A DNA stretch of 64,000 nucleotides, taken from assembly GCA_009885955.1 (NCBI GenBank), contig VFJS01000041.1:1-64000 (forward strand), in the 5' to 3' direction. Positions 16,621 through 25,777 of this stretch are shown in pieces (position 1 is the first letter of the stretch; each line of letters begins with the position of its first letter). The notes below the pieces were generated by a model. That model had not been told where the DNA came from. It was given only the letters and a program-made list of their open reading frames with translations, and did no database searches. The position numbers were made by a program, and so were the translations under genes. Source of the stretch: Spirochaetia bacterium (GTDB taxonomy: Bacteria > Spirochaetota > UBA4802 > UBA5550).

Positions 16621-18660
16621 ATGATAAATTTTACTGGTTGGAGAATAGTTATAACTCGGCCCTGGATGTTGACACTGGTTTTAATAATCATTGTCATATC
16701 CGCTGTTTTTATGGCTCAAAATGCCTACTCGCAGGATAGGAGTCAATTTTCACAGGACAAGTGTAAAAAATGTCATGAAGATTTCGATTTGAAAGCCTTC
16801 GGGACTTCGAAACATGCAGGAATAGGATGCCTGGGATGCCACAATGATTTAAGGTCTCTCCCTCATGCTGAAAAGCTTGGAGAGGTGAAATGTGAAAGGT
16901 GCCACCAGAAGGCATACAGGGAATTTTCAAAAAGCATTCATGGCCAGGCATTGGCCAAAGGCATAAAGGAAGCGCCTCGCTGCTGGAACTGCCATGGTGC
17001 CCACGATGTTCACGCCAAAGTGGACAAAGAGTCCCATACATATCCTAACAAAATCCCCAGCACCTGCGGAAGCGCCAAGTGCCATTCCAGCCCGGAAATG
17101 GCAAAAAAGTTCGGCATACCCATGCTGAACCCCTTTTCCAACTATAGCAAGAGCATTCATGCTAAAAAGCTCAGCTCAGGCAATTTGGAATCAGCTACAT
17201 GCTCAAAATGTCATGGCGGGCATGATATCACTACTTTGAATGAACCCAATTCCCCCATAAACAGGGACAATGTCCCCAAAACCTGCGCTAAGTGCCACGA
17301 GGATGTGTATGAAGAATTTACAAAAAGCATACACTGGATCGGATATCTGAAAGGGATAAAAAAATCTCCTGTGTGCACCGATTGCCACATGGAGCATGAG
17401 GTTCTTTCACACAAGGATCCGAAATCGGCGGTTTCTCATGAAAAAGTTCCTGCACTGTGCACCGACTGCCATGACAATACGCTCCTGTCCCAGAGATACA
17501 ATATTCCATTGAGGACGCTTTCTTCATATCTCAAGAGCTTTCACGGCCTGGCGCTCAAATCCGGGAACCTGCGGTCTGCCGACTGCACCAGCTGCCACGC
17601 TGTCCACTCCATACGGAAGTCCAATGATCCGAAATCGACTGTCCATCCCAACAATCTTCAGAAGACCTGCGGCACATGCCATCCCGGCGTCGGGATTGAA
17701 CTGAAGAATGCCAAGGTGCATACACAGGCCAAGGAGAGTGACCTGTTCGGATTCAAAATAGTCAATTCTGTAAAGATAGTGTATATCATCCTAATTCTTG
17801 TCAGCGTGGGCGGCATGTTCGCTTTCTGCCTCCTCGACCTTGTGGCCAAGACAAAACGGAAGAGAAAGGTTTTACAGGTGGGCGAGGATGAAGCCCATTC
17901 CCATGGGACAGGCAAGCATAAATATTTCATGAGGTTTAACAGGGTGGAAAGGGGATTGCACTTTACAATAATGATAACATTCATTACCCTGGTTTATACC
18001 GGGTTCTGCAGGTCTTTCCCTGATTCCATCCTGGCCTATCCTATGACCAAAATGATGCGCCATGAAGTCAGGGACTGGCTCCACAGGGTTGCAGGCGTCA
18101 TCATAACCCTTGATATCATTGTACAGCTCATCCTGTTCGCTGTAACCAAAAGGGGCAGAGAACAGCTGAAGGCCATGCTTCCGAATTTTAAGGACATGAA
18201 GGACGCAATCCATTTGGTCAAGTTCAACCTGGGGAAGGTTAAAACCCATCCCCATTTCGACAGGTTCAGCTTCATGGAAAAATTCGAGTACTGGGCCCTC
18301 TTATGGGGAAGCATTGTCATGGGTGTATCAGGTGTTGCCCTCTGGTTCAAGGATAAGACCCTGTCACTGTTTCCATACTGGATTGTCGACCTGGCATCGG
18401 TCCTCCATTTCTACGAGGCCGTGCTTGCGTCGCTTGCAATCCTGATATGGCATTTCTACTGGATAATGTTTAATCCCGATGTTTACCCGCTGGATACTAA
18501 GTTCATAACCGGCAAGATTTCCGAGGAGCATATGATCCTTGAACATTATAATGAGTGGGTAAAGGCATCCCAGGAGCCCGTACAGGCCGAGGTCCCCTAT
18601 GTTATGAGCGGGGCAACCCTGGAAGCCCATGAAAAATCGAGGAAAAAGAAGAAGTTTTAA
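16621..18660 (+). CDS. Second 11-heme cytochrome c / cytochrome b fusion (CbcL-like)
   Basis: 679-aa paralogue of the 11506-13656 product. An N-terminal signal or anchor (about 14-38) is followed by haem sites CKKCH, CLGCH, CERCH, CWNCH, then an unusual CGSAKCH (CX4CH), then CSKCH, CAKCH, CTDCH, CTDCH, CTSCH and CGTCH. The C-terminal membrane cytochrome b has about five spans (near 383-407, 445-470, 487-507, 555-580, 595-620), with His in RGLHFTIM, LHRVAGV, VLHFYEAV and WHFYWIMF. It ends in a Lys-rich tail (EKSRKKKKF). Quinol oxidation coupled to periplasmic cytochromes is inferred from the fusion layout. It is followed by a strong terminator. Confidence 0.92.
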   Translation: MINFTGWRIVITRPWMLTLVLIIIVISAVFMAQNAYSQDRSQFSQDKCKKCHEDFDLKAFGTSKHAGIGCLGCHNDLRSLPHAEKLGEVKCERCHQKAYREFSKSIHGQALAKGIKEAPRCWNCHGAHDVHAKVDKESHTYPNKIPSTCGSAKCHSSPEMAKKFGIPMLNPFSNYSKSIHAKKLSSGNLESATCSKCHGGHDITTLNEPNSPINRDNVPKTCAKCHEDVYEEFTKSIHWIGYLKGIKKSPVCTDCHMEHEVLSHKDPKSAVSHEKVPALCTDCHDNTLLSQRYNIPLRTLSSYLKSFHGLALKSGNLRSADCTSCHAVHSIRKSNDPKSTVHPNNLQKTCGTCHPGVGIELKNAKVHTQAKESDLFGFKIVNSVKIVYIILILVSVGGMFAFCLLDLVAKTKRKRKVLQVGEDEAHSHGTGKHKYFMRFNRVERGLHFTIMITFITLVYTGFCRSFPDSILAYPMTKMMRHEVRDWLHRVAGVIITLDIIVQLILFAVTKRGREQLKAMLPNFKDMKDAIHLVKFNLGKVKTHPHFDRFSFMEKFEYWALLWGSIVMGVSGVALWFKDKTLSLFPYWIVDLASVLHFYEAVLASLAILIWHFYWIMFNPDVYPLDTKFITGKISEEHMILEHYNEWVKASQEPVQAEVPYVMSGATLEAHEKSRKKKKF

Positions 18661-18684
18661 TAAAAAGCACCATTAATTTCAGGG

Positions 18685-18721
18685 GGCATTATTCATGTAA
18701 AATGGATAATGCCTTTTTTTT
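18685..18721 (+). terminator. Rho-independent terminator after the second CbcL-like gene
   Basis: Stem 18685-18692 with 18706-18713 (ggcattat / ataatgcc), then a run of eight T (18714-18721). The T-run abuts the stop codon of the convergent minus-strand gene at 18720. Confidence 0.85.
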
Positions 18722-20267
18722 AATGCATATTTTTTAGTGCCCTTCCTGTAATGTCCTCCTTAACCGCGCTGTCTGTCGATGCCGTTCCTGTTTTTGGGGA
18801 GACCTGCAGTGTCAGGTTTCTATCGATTTTAATCCTGTATTTTGACATGATTTTTTTTATATCCAATGCATACTGCAAAGCCTCATCATGACTTATGTCA
18901 GGAAGGATGATCCCTAAAAATTCATCATAGATGCACAGGTAATGGGATTTTCCAATTTTTTCTGCAATAACGGGGGCGAGAATTTTTATTATTGATACTC
19001 TTTCATTCTGCCCTATATGTATATCGCTGCTGAAGAGTGAGAGAAACATAACTGAAAACTTTCTTGTCTCCACGGCAGTATTCATCAGTTCATTGTATTT
19101 CATTTGATAGTATGCCTTGCTGTAGAGTCCGGTCAGAGCATCGACCATGACCCTGTTGACAACAAGGTAGTCGCTGAGCTGTGAAGTTATATCAGACAGG
19201 TCGTTTCTAATCCCGCGTATCTCCTCCCCGGTAAAAGGCAACTCCCGGATGAGGCTGATGATTCCGATAAGGGATTCATCGCGCATGATCGGAATTACCA
19301 CCTTCCTGTTTCCATTAAGGAATATGACTGCTGATTTTTTCAGCTCGTTCCCGATATTGCTGTCAAGATCAATGGTATCAAAGGTTGCTGAATCAATTTT
19401 TATAAATGATTTGCCCTTATATTCGAAGCACTTACTCGCTTTCCTGTCGCTGTTTTTAAGGTACAGGGAAATGTCTTCCGCTCCATAGGTCCCCCTGAGC
19501 CCGGTGAAAACATCAAATATATATGAGCTGATATTATCCGAGGCAAGGCCGGACATTTCCTTTGTGATTCTCTTATCCTGGAGTTCTATAGTATTTCCCT
19601 CGGAATCGAGATCTATCCTTGTACTAACCGTACCTTCCTCAATGTTGATGTTTTCGATAATCATTTCTTCACCGGTCTTTTTTCTGGATATAAGGTAAAT
19701 CGCTGCTGTAATGATGACATAAAACAGGATTATCAGTAAGATTTCAAGGCTGATTTTGATGAGTATTTTTGTCCTGGCGGTATAGGGGAACATTATTATC
19801 AGCCTGCCGTTGTTTACAATGCTGTTGAAGATGTAGAACTTCTGCTCTTCTCCATAGGTCCCTTTTTTTACCTCATAATATCTGGAAATGAACCCCCTGC
19901 CGGCCTGGTCGGAGAATTTTTTGCCGGAAATATCCTCCACGATGGAATTGTACAATTCCCTGGACTGTATTAGATTGTCATTTTTACCTGACACCTTTAT
20001 TGAATAATTCATGTCGGTAATTGCTACCACGGCTATGTTGGGATGAATTTTGTAAATTGTATTTAAAAAATTTGAAAGCTCCCCGGCATTTGGTTTCTCA
20101 TTCACCTTTGTGAAATTTTTATATGATGAGGCAGCAGTTTTTGATATCTCTGTTGTTGATCTTACAAAATCCTTTTCAATTAAATCTATCCTGAAAAGCA
20201 GGTAAACGAGAATTGTTAATACTGCGAAAAATATCCCTGATACTATGATTTTAAATTTTGATGACAT
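18720..20267 (-). CDS. Membrane sensor with GAF-like and degenerate GGDEF domains
   Basis: 515-aa protein. Transmembrane segments at about 7-26 and 168-192 flank a periplasmic sensor domain (about 27-165). A linker and a GAF-like region (about 235-365, including KKSAVIFLNGNRKVVIPIMRDESLIGIISLI) follow. The C-terminal domain begins with the GGDEF-family DALTGLYSKAYY (about 390) but has YDEF in place of GGDEF (CIYDEFLGIILPD), and the metal-binding aspartate block reads FLSLFSSDI. It is therefore unlikely to make c-di-GMP and is better viewed as a pseudo-cyclase output or dimerisation domain. It is transcribed divergently from the pseudo-kinase at 20499. Confidence 0.82.
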   Translation of the reverse strand: MSSKFKIIVSGIFFAVLTILVYLLFRIDLIEKDFVRSTTEISKTAASSYKNFTKVNEKPNAGELSNFLNTIYKIHPNIAVVAITDMNYSIKVSGKNDNLIQSRELYNSIVEDISGKKFSDQAGRGFISRYYEVKKGTYGEEQKFYIFNSIVNNGRLIIMFPYTARTKILIKISLEILLIILFYVIITAAIYLISRKKTGEEMIIENINIEEGTVSTRIDLDSEGNTIELQDKRITKEMSGLASDNISSYIFDVFTGLRGTYGAEDISLYLKNSDRKASKCFEYKGKSFIKIDSATFDTIDLDSNIGNELKKSAVIFLNGNRKVVIPIMRDESLIGIISLIRELPFTGEEIRGIRNDLSDITSQLSDYLVVNRVMVDALTGLYSKAYYQMKYNELMNTAVETRKFSVMFLSLFSSDIHIGQNERVSIIKILAPVIAEKIGKSHYLCIYDEFLGIILPDISHDEALQYALDIKKIMSKYRIKIDRNLTLQVSPKTGTASTDSAVKEDITGRALKNMH

Positions 20268-20423
20268 TTCATTACCCGGAAAATAGACTATTTTTTTTAA
20301 TTTTCGGTATTTTCCATTTTATAAATAGGATTTTTAATTCTGATCCCGGTCATTTTTCTCAAATCTTGCTTGCAATATTTCTTTTTCCTGAGAAAATGAG
20401 TAATAACATGCTTCAATTATAAC

Positions 20424-20447
20424 AGCCGGTATTGGGCCGGCTTTTTT
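20424..20447 (+). terminator. Terminator-like hairpin in the leader of the 20499 gene
   Basis: Stem 20424-20429 with 20437-20442 (agccgg / ccggct) and a run of six T. No plus-strand gene lies just upstream (the spacer is divergent), so it either ends a short transcript or attenuates the gene 50 bp downstream. Confidence 0.55.
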
Positions 20448-20498
20448 CGAAAAAACGGGGAGTTCCATGCAAGCTAATAAGAAGTTGTTGAACCGCTG

Positions 20499-21596
20499 AT
20501 GCAGAAAGAAGCAGACCTGATTAAAACTCTTTTCGAGCAGTTTACTGCTGAATCATCCAATAAAAAGAGCCTTATTAAACAGATCATATCTGAAAAGATT
20601 GATTCAATGAAAAATAATTCCACGGAATGGTTTTCCGGCAATCCACCGGCCGGATTTTTTAAAATCATTGAATCCCTTGAGAAACTTCTCCAGTCAGATT
20701 ATTTTGATACCGTAGATGACAGCATCTTTATCGAGGAGGAGAGAAGGGAAATTTTCCTCCCTTCGTTATTCAGGGACATTGCCTCGAATAAAAAAGATCT
20801 TTTGACTGGAATAAAGTTTAAGATCCACGGGAAAAACTCATCCAACCTGAAAATCATATCACAGGAGAATAAAGTCAGCAATGCGGTATGCAATGTTTTA
20901 TTTGCACTGCGCCCCTTTTTTATACCGGAAACCATGCTCTCCATCAATATAAACAAAGATAATGCAAACGTCTTCATACAGATTAAAGCCGATAATCTTT
21001 CAAAAAATTATCCCGGCCTTAATTCGTTAAAAAAAATATTTTTTAAATACAAAAATGAAGGGGTGGAGCATCTTGGAGTGGGTTTAGGCCCGGCTGTCGT
21101 ATCCTTCCGGGAATCCGGGGCGCACATAAAGTTCGAGGAGGGCGGCGGAAAAGAAGATTTCTCCATGATGATAACATATCCATCCATTGAATTCATGGAC
21201 TCGTTGAGGGAAATAAGGGAATCGGCGATTCTCGACGAAGGGAGTAAATCAAATAAAGGGAATGTCATTTTGATTATGAATGACCATGTCATGGAGATGA
21301 TTCTGAATGAAATGCTCGATAGATACGGCTATAAAATGGAAAATTTTCAGTTGATTGATATTGAGTCGATCAGCGATTTTTCTTTGTACAAGGCTCTGAT
21401 TGTGGATTATGATTACATTAAAAGCGGTTTTATCAATCTGTCCATTTTTATAAATTGCACCAGAAAATTCCGAAGAGTTATAATAATTTTCGGTAGTAAT
21501 GATCCCCAGGATTTTTCAGAGTTTCTAGAGCAGGGATTTCACTGTCTTAAAAAGCCGGTTGAAATTGATGAAATTGTCAGCAGAATTGAACTCTGA
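20499..21596 (+). CDS. Degenerate kinase ATPase domain fused to a receiver-like domain
   Basis: 365-aa cytoplasmic protein. Residues 1-95 are helical. About 100-230 resembles a histidine-kinase ATPase: HLGVGLGPAVVSFRESGAHIKFEEGGGKEDFSMMITYP matches the last G-box, central strand and F-box. The Asn-rich N-box and the DxGxG box are not recognisable, so catalysis is unlikely. The C-terminal 115 residues read as a receiver domain (VILIMNDHVMEMILNEML; strand ALIVDYDY; terminal CLKKPVEIDEIVSRI with the K-P pair); acidic pocket is incomplete. The ATG has no strong ribosome site, but an in-frame stop at 20478 limits alternatives. Role: possible adaptor or pseudo-kinase in the signalling block. Confidence 0.6.
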   Translation: MQKEADLIKTLFEQFTAESSNKKSLIKQIISEKIDSMKNNSTEWFSGNPPAGFFKIIESLEKLLQSDYFDTVDDSIFIEEERREIFLPSLFRDIASNKKDLLTGIKFKIHGKNSSNLKIISQENKVSNAVCNVLFALRPFFIPETMLSININKDNANVFIQIKADNLSKNYPGLNSLKKIFFKYKNEGVEHLGVGLGPAVVSFRESGAHIKFEEGGGKEDFSMMITYPSIEFMDSLREIRESAILDEGSKSNKGNVILIMNDHVMEMILNEMLDRYGYKMENFQLIDIESISDFSLYKALIVDYDYIKSGFINLSIFINCTRKFRRVIIIFGSNDPQDFSEFLEQGFHCLKKPVEIDEIVSRIEL

Positions 21597-21602
21597 GAGG
21601 AT

Positions 21603-22262
21603 ATGTATTATATAATAGGCGATATTCACGGCTACCTGAACAGGCTCATCGAACTTGTCCAGGTTATCAGGGTGCATATGAAGCCGGAAGATTCCATGAT
21701 ATTCCTGGGAGATTATATCGACAGGGGACCCGATTCCTTTGAGGTAATTGAATACCTGCTGGCGCTTTCCGGAAAGTATACTATCATTTTTCTCAGGGGT
21801 AACCATGAAGATATGATGGAAATATACCTTCAGGGAAGGGACACGGCCGGCAATTTTATTCATAATGGCGGAAAAGCCACTGTTCAAAGCTATATTAAAA
21901 ATACTGGAGAATTTTTACTCCCCGAAAAGCACCGGGTTTTTTATAAAAGTCTTCAAATTTATTATGAAGGGGAAGATTTTATTGCAGTTCATGCAGGTTT
22001 GAATCCGAAAATTGAAGATATGAGGGCGCAGATTAAAGAAGATCTCCTGTGGATCAGGGAAAATTTTTACCGGGATCTGAAAAGGTGGAGTAAAACCGTC
22101 ATATTCGGTCATACACCTACACCGGCAATAACCCCGAATGCCCTTGTATATATCGACGATAAGAGAAACATCATAGGAATAGATTCCGGTGTGATCATGG
22201 GCAATCCCATGATATGTCTGCGATGGCCCGACAGGAAAATTTTCTATGGAAATGAGAAATAA
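21603..22262 (+). CDS. PPP-family serine/threonine protein phosphatase
   Basis: 219-aa metallophosphoesterase. The metal-binding signatures are GDIHG (residues 6-10), GDYIDRG (about 37-43) and GNHE (about 67-70), the diagnostic PPP triad. His residues for the second half of the dinuclear site are in AVHAGLNP and IFGHTP. Size equals bacterial PrpA/PrpB-type enzymes. Substrate is unknown; phosphoprotein or symmetrical Ap4A hydrolysis are both known for this family. It starts 6 bp after the pseudo-kinase (gagagg ribosome site) and overlaps the next gene by 17 bp, so the three form one operon. Confidence 0.92.
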   Translation: MYYIIGDIHGYLNRLIELVQVIRVHMKPEDSMIFLGDYIDRGPDSFEVIEYLLALSGKYTIIFLRGNHEDMMEIYLQGRDTAGNFIHNGGKATVQSYIKNTGEFLLPEKHRVFYKSLQIYYEGEDFIAVHAGLNPKIEDMRAQIKEDLLWIRENFYRDLKRWSKTVIFGHTPTPAITPNALVYIDDKRNIIGIDSGVIMGNPMICLRWPDRKIFYGNEK

Positions 22263-23487
22263 AAATCAGCCCCCTTTATTCAGTGAAATGATGAAGATAG
22301 TATCAAACAAAATATTTTATATGGTATATATCCCGGCTCTAATACTCATGCTGTCCGGGCTCCTCTATCCCGTTGATTATGATTTTCACGGCACGGTCAG
22401 GGCAAAACGGAAGGATAAGTTATTAACAGCAGTTTTTACCGCAAGGCCCGAGGTTAAAACTTATTTTATTATTAGCGGTGAAAACGCAGTTGGAACTTTC
22501 AGTATATCCGCAATAGATGGTATGGAAGGCCCGGGAAAATATATTGTCACCGGTTACTACCAGCTCTATGAAGGGGGCAGGGATGAGCTTATACGGGCAG
22601 GAGCTGCCCTGGGCCTCAGGAAAAAGGAGAAAAAATACAGCGGGCCAGTCGCCACCGATGCGTATATTGAAAAGACTTTTTATCATGGCAATATGATATC
22701 TGAAACCGATGAGAGGGAGATGATCCTCATCCCCTCGGGGAGATTTCTCCTCGGTTCAAATACAGGCGACAGGGATGAATATCCGGAACAGGAAATTCAC
22801 ATCGAAGACTTTTACATAGATACATATGAGGTCTCCAACCGGGATTTCAAGAAGTTCATAGATTCATCGAGGTCGCGCCCGCCGGGATCATGGCCCGGGG
22901 GAAGATATGATGATGAGGCCGGGGATCTCCCGGTGCTTGTATCGTACAATGAGGCCGGGGCCTATGCAAAATGGGCCGGTAAGAGGCTGCCGACGGAATT
23001 TGAATGGGAAAAGGCGGCCAGGGGAACCGCCGACCTCAAATACCTGGATGATAAGGCGAATAAAAGGACTATGTACCCCTGGGGGCTTAAGTTTCTGGCC
23101 GGGAAGGCAAACACCGCGGAATTATGGGGCGACAGGGCGCTGGTGAAGATCCTGACTGAAAAATTAAAATTGAAAGGTGATGGGGTTGTTCCGGTCTATT
23201 CGTTACAGGAGGGCGGTGCTTCACCTTACGGGGTTGTAAACATGTCCGGGAATGCCGCGGAGTGGACCTCTTCCTGGTTCATCCCTTACAGGAACAACAG
23301 GTATGAAAATCCAAGGTACGGTAAACAATACAAGGTAGTCAGAGGGGGCTCGTGGATATCGGATAAATATAAGAGCAGGGTCTCCAGCAGGGAAATTGGG
23401 GGGATCCCGAGTCTTGACAGGGATTATTCCGCTGGATTCAGGTGTGTCAGAGACGTAACTTATCTTGACAGAATTATTAAAAAATGA
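22246..23487 (+). CDS. Membrane-anchored formylglycine-generating-enzyme-like protein
   Basis: 413-aa protein. One transmembrane anchor (about 25-44) precedes a domain of about 100 residues of unknown type (47-155) and a SUMF1/FGE-sulfatase domain (about 160-405). The latter is marked by MILIPSGRFLLGSN, DTYEVSNRDFKKFI, GKRLPTEFEWEKAARG, MSGNAAEWTSSW, VRGGSW and SAGFRC. Most bacterial members with this domain are not sulfatase activators but bind ligands or act beside kinases, and the copper-binding Cys pair of true FGEs is not evident. Linked by overlap to the PPP phosphatase, so a signalling or envelope role is more likely. Confidence 0.85.
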   Translation: MEMRNKNQPPLFSEMMKIVSNKIFYMVYIPALILMLSGLLYPVDYDFHGTVRAKRKDKLLTAVFTARPEVKTYFIISGENAVGTFSISAIDGMEGPGKYIVTGYYQLYEGGRDELIRAGAALGLRKKEKKYSGPVATDAYIEKTFYHGNMISETDEREMILIPSGRFLLGSNTGDRDEYPEQEIHIEDFYIDTYEVSNRDFKKFIDSSRSRPPGSWPGGRYDDEAGDLPVLVSYNEAGAYAKWAGKRLPTEFEWEKAARGTADLKYLDDKANKRTMYPWGLKFLAGKANTAELWGDRALVKILTEKLKLKGDGVVPVYSLQEGGASPYGVVNMSGNAAEWTSSWFIPYRNNRYENPRYGKQYKVVRGGSWISDKYKSRVSSREIGGIPSLDRDYSAGFRCVRDVTYLDRIIKK

Positions 23488-23530
23488 TAATATGATATCA
23501 TATATCACTAAATAACAGCAGGGTGCAAAA

Positions 23531-25741
23531 ATGAGATTCTTTAACTTTCTTGCAAGAAATATCAGTTATACTTTTGCCGTTGTTTTCGTCACGGTAATCT
23601 TCGGGTCAGTGGCGTCAATGTTCGGGCTTTTCCTCGGAAGTTCATTCATTCTGTTTTCATATGACAAGCTCCTGGATATTCTCATACAATGGCTCCCGGT
23701 ATCAGTTATCATAGCATCATCCCTGCAGTTTATACAGTTCGGATTTTTCACCCCGGTTAAGATCCCGGCGCTCTTTAAGTCGCACAGGCTCATCAACAGG
23801 GTGTATAAATCCAATATGATGGTAACCATGAGCGATATGAAATCGATGTATTACAGCTTCTCGGATTTCATCCTGCATAACACTGTTGCTTCGGTTGTGT
23901 ATTCCATCCTGACTGGTTTAATTCTCACGGGGTTCTCCTTTTATGAATACTACTTTATTGGAGCCATTAACATGGCCGAATTTATAGTCCTGGTGAGGGT
24001 TGCTCTTCTTTCCACGCTGATTGTTATCATTATCTACGGTGTTTCGACCTATCTGATAACCGAACTGCTGACAATCCGGGAGAGGGCGGTTGTCTACAAT
24101 GAGCTTTTAAAAATGGGAATTAAACTCGGCCCAAGGATCCTCATCGGCATACGGATAAAATTTTTCTTTTTTGTTGTGCTCATGATCATCACCCTCCTTA
24201 CCTTTGCAGCGTTCATGGAAAAGAGCCACTATTATGAGACGCATAAAATGGAGGTCATCATCGGATATTTCGGTCTTTCGGTTTTCACGACATTCATCCT
24301 CATGCAGATCAATACAAATTCCATCGTGCGGCTCCTCAGCGATCTCCGGAGGGTAACAACCACCATTGCCTCGGGCGGAAAGGCAAGCGTGGAAATTCTC
24401 TCTCTTGAAAGGGAATTCGCTCAGATCGAGTTCGGACTCATGGAGATGGCCTGGGAGATAGATGACTACCGGAAACAGCTTGAGACCATGGTTGAACAGA
24501 GGACAACAGAACTCCAGAGCGCGCTTTCGGACCTGAGAGGCAGGGATAACCTGATCCAGAAACAGCTCGACATGGCAAGTGTAATCCAGAGGAGCATCAT
24601 CCCTGAAAAAATTGATGACTGGAATGAGATAAAGTTTTCAGCAAGGTATATTGCCATGGAGAAGATCGGCGGTGACTTTTATGACATATACCAGCTTAAG
24701 GACAACAAGATCGGGATCATGGTTGCCGACGTTTCAGGCCATGGCATCCCGGCAGCCCTCATCAGTACCATGGCAAAGATAACCTTCAGTAATGCCGGAA
24801 ACAAGTACGACTCTCCGCGGAGGATTTTTCAGGAGGTTAACCAGAGCATCCTGGACCATGTAAAGACACAGGACTACATGACATGCTTCATGGCTGCAAT
24901 TGATGATGAATATAATGTAATATTTTCAAACGCAAGCCACCAGAAGGGGATACTTTTAAGGAAAGACAAGGGTGAAATAGAACTCCTTGATACGGGCGGC
25001 CTGTTCATCGGGGCCATTGAGGAAGCAAGGGATACCTACGAGGAAAAGAGCACCAGGCTGAACTACGGGGACAGGATTGTTCTCTACACCGATGGTATTA
25101 CTGAAGCCGTAAACAAGGACAGGGTGGATTACTCCAACGAGAGGCTGAACAGGGTCGTACTCGAAAGCAAGAACCTTCCCCTTGAGGAATTTTCAAGCGC
25201 CATCATCACCGATGTTCAGAAACATATCGGTGAAGCTGAAATAGAGGATGACATGACCCTGCTTGTAATAGAGCTTGCCAGGGATGAGGCTGTGGACATT
25301 GTAAAAAATTCAAAGAAGCTCCTCACAACTCATCAATATTATGAATCGATTCAGGTCCTCGAAGACGGACTGAAAAAATACGTAAACAATCAGAAGATTC
25401 TTTACAATCTTACCAAGAACTATTTCAGGGTCAACAACTACAGCAAGGCCATCCAGTACATAGAAAAATATCTTGAGAACGACAAGAGAAACAAGTTTGC
25501 CTTTTATCTCTGCGGTTCATGCTATTACCAGATGCTCGACTACAAATCCGCCATTGATAATTTTGAGAAAGCGCTGGAACTCGACTCCAACTTTGTCAAT
25601 GCGCTTTTTGCGCAGGGCATGTCATGCAAGAAAATGGGAAATTCCGACCTGGCGACAAAAATTTTTGAAAGGGTCATCAACATCGATACTGACAACAAGA
25701 TGGCGCTTTTTGAACTGAAGCTTCTGAGGGAGAAGAAATAG
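23531..25741 (+). CDS. Membrane SpoIIE/RsbU-type PP2C phosphatase with TPR tail
   Basis: 736-aa protein. About six membrane spans lie in the first 270 residues, followed by a HAMP-like helix region and a coiled coil (about 305-345, ending TTELQSALSDLRGRDNLI). The PP2C phosphatase core (about 350-580) has the metal-binding motifs GGDFYD (about 380), VADVSGHGIPAALIS, LYTDGITEA and DDMTLLVIE. The C-terminal 150 residues are TPR repeats (ILYNLTKNYFRVNNYSKAI; FAFYLCGSCYYQMLDYKSAI; NALFAQGMSCKKMGNSDLA). This class dephosphorylates anti-anti-sigma partners in partner-switching systems; no such partner is nearby. Ends one base after a gaaatag stop and is followed closely by rlmN. Confidence 0.92.
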   Translation: MRFFNFLARNISYTFAVVFVTVIFGSVASMFGLFLGSSFILFSYDKLLDILIQWLPVSVIIASSLQFIQFGFFTPVKIPALFKSHRLINRVYKSNMMVTMSDMKSMYYSFSDFILHNTVASVVYSILTGLILTGFSFYEYYFIGAINMAEFIVLVRVALLSTLIVIIIYGVSTYLITELLTIRERAVVYNELLKMGIKLGPRILIGIRIKFFFFVVLMIITLLTFAAFMEKSHYYETHKMEVIIGYFGLSVFTTFILMQINTNSIVRLLSDLRRVTTTIASGGKASVEILSLEREFAQIEFGLMEMAWEIDDYRKQLETMVEQRTTELQSALSDLRGRDNLIQKQLDMASVIQRSIIPEKIDDWNEIKFSARYIAMEKIGGDFYDIYQLKDNKIGIMVADVSGHGIPAALISTMAKITFSNAGNKYDSPRRIFQEVNQSILDHVKTQDYMTCFMAAIDDEYNVIFSNASHQKGILLRKDKGEIELLDTGGLFIGAIEEARDTYEEKSTRLNYGDRIVLYTDGITEAVNKDRVDYSNERLNRVVLESKNLPLEEFSSAIITDVQKHIGEAEIEDDMTLLVIELARDEAVDIVKNSKKLLTTHQYYESIQVLEDGLKKYVNNQKILYNLTKNYFRVNNYSKAIQYIEKYLENDKRNKFAFYLCGSCYYQMLDYKSAIDNFEKALELDSNFVNALFAQGMSCKKMGNSDLATKIFERVINIDTDNKMALFELKLLREKK

Positions 25742-25777
25742 GGGCGTACCGGCCTGTAAGGCGGACATGTCAATCAG

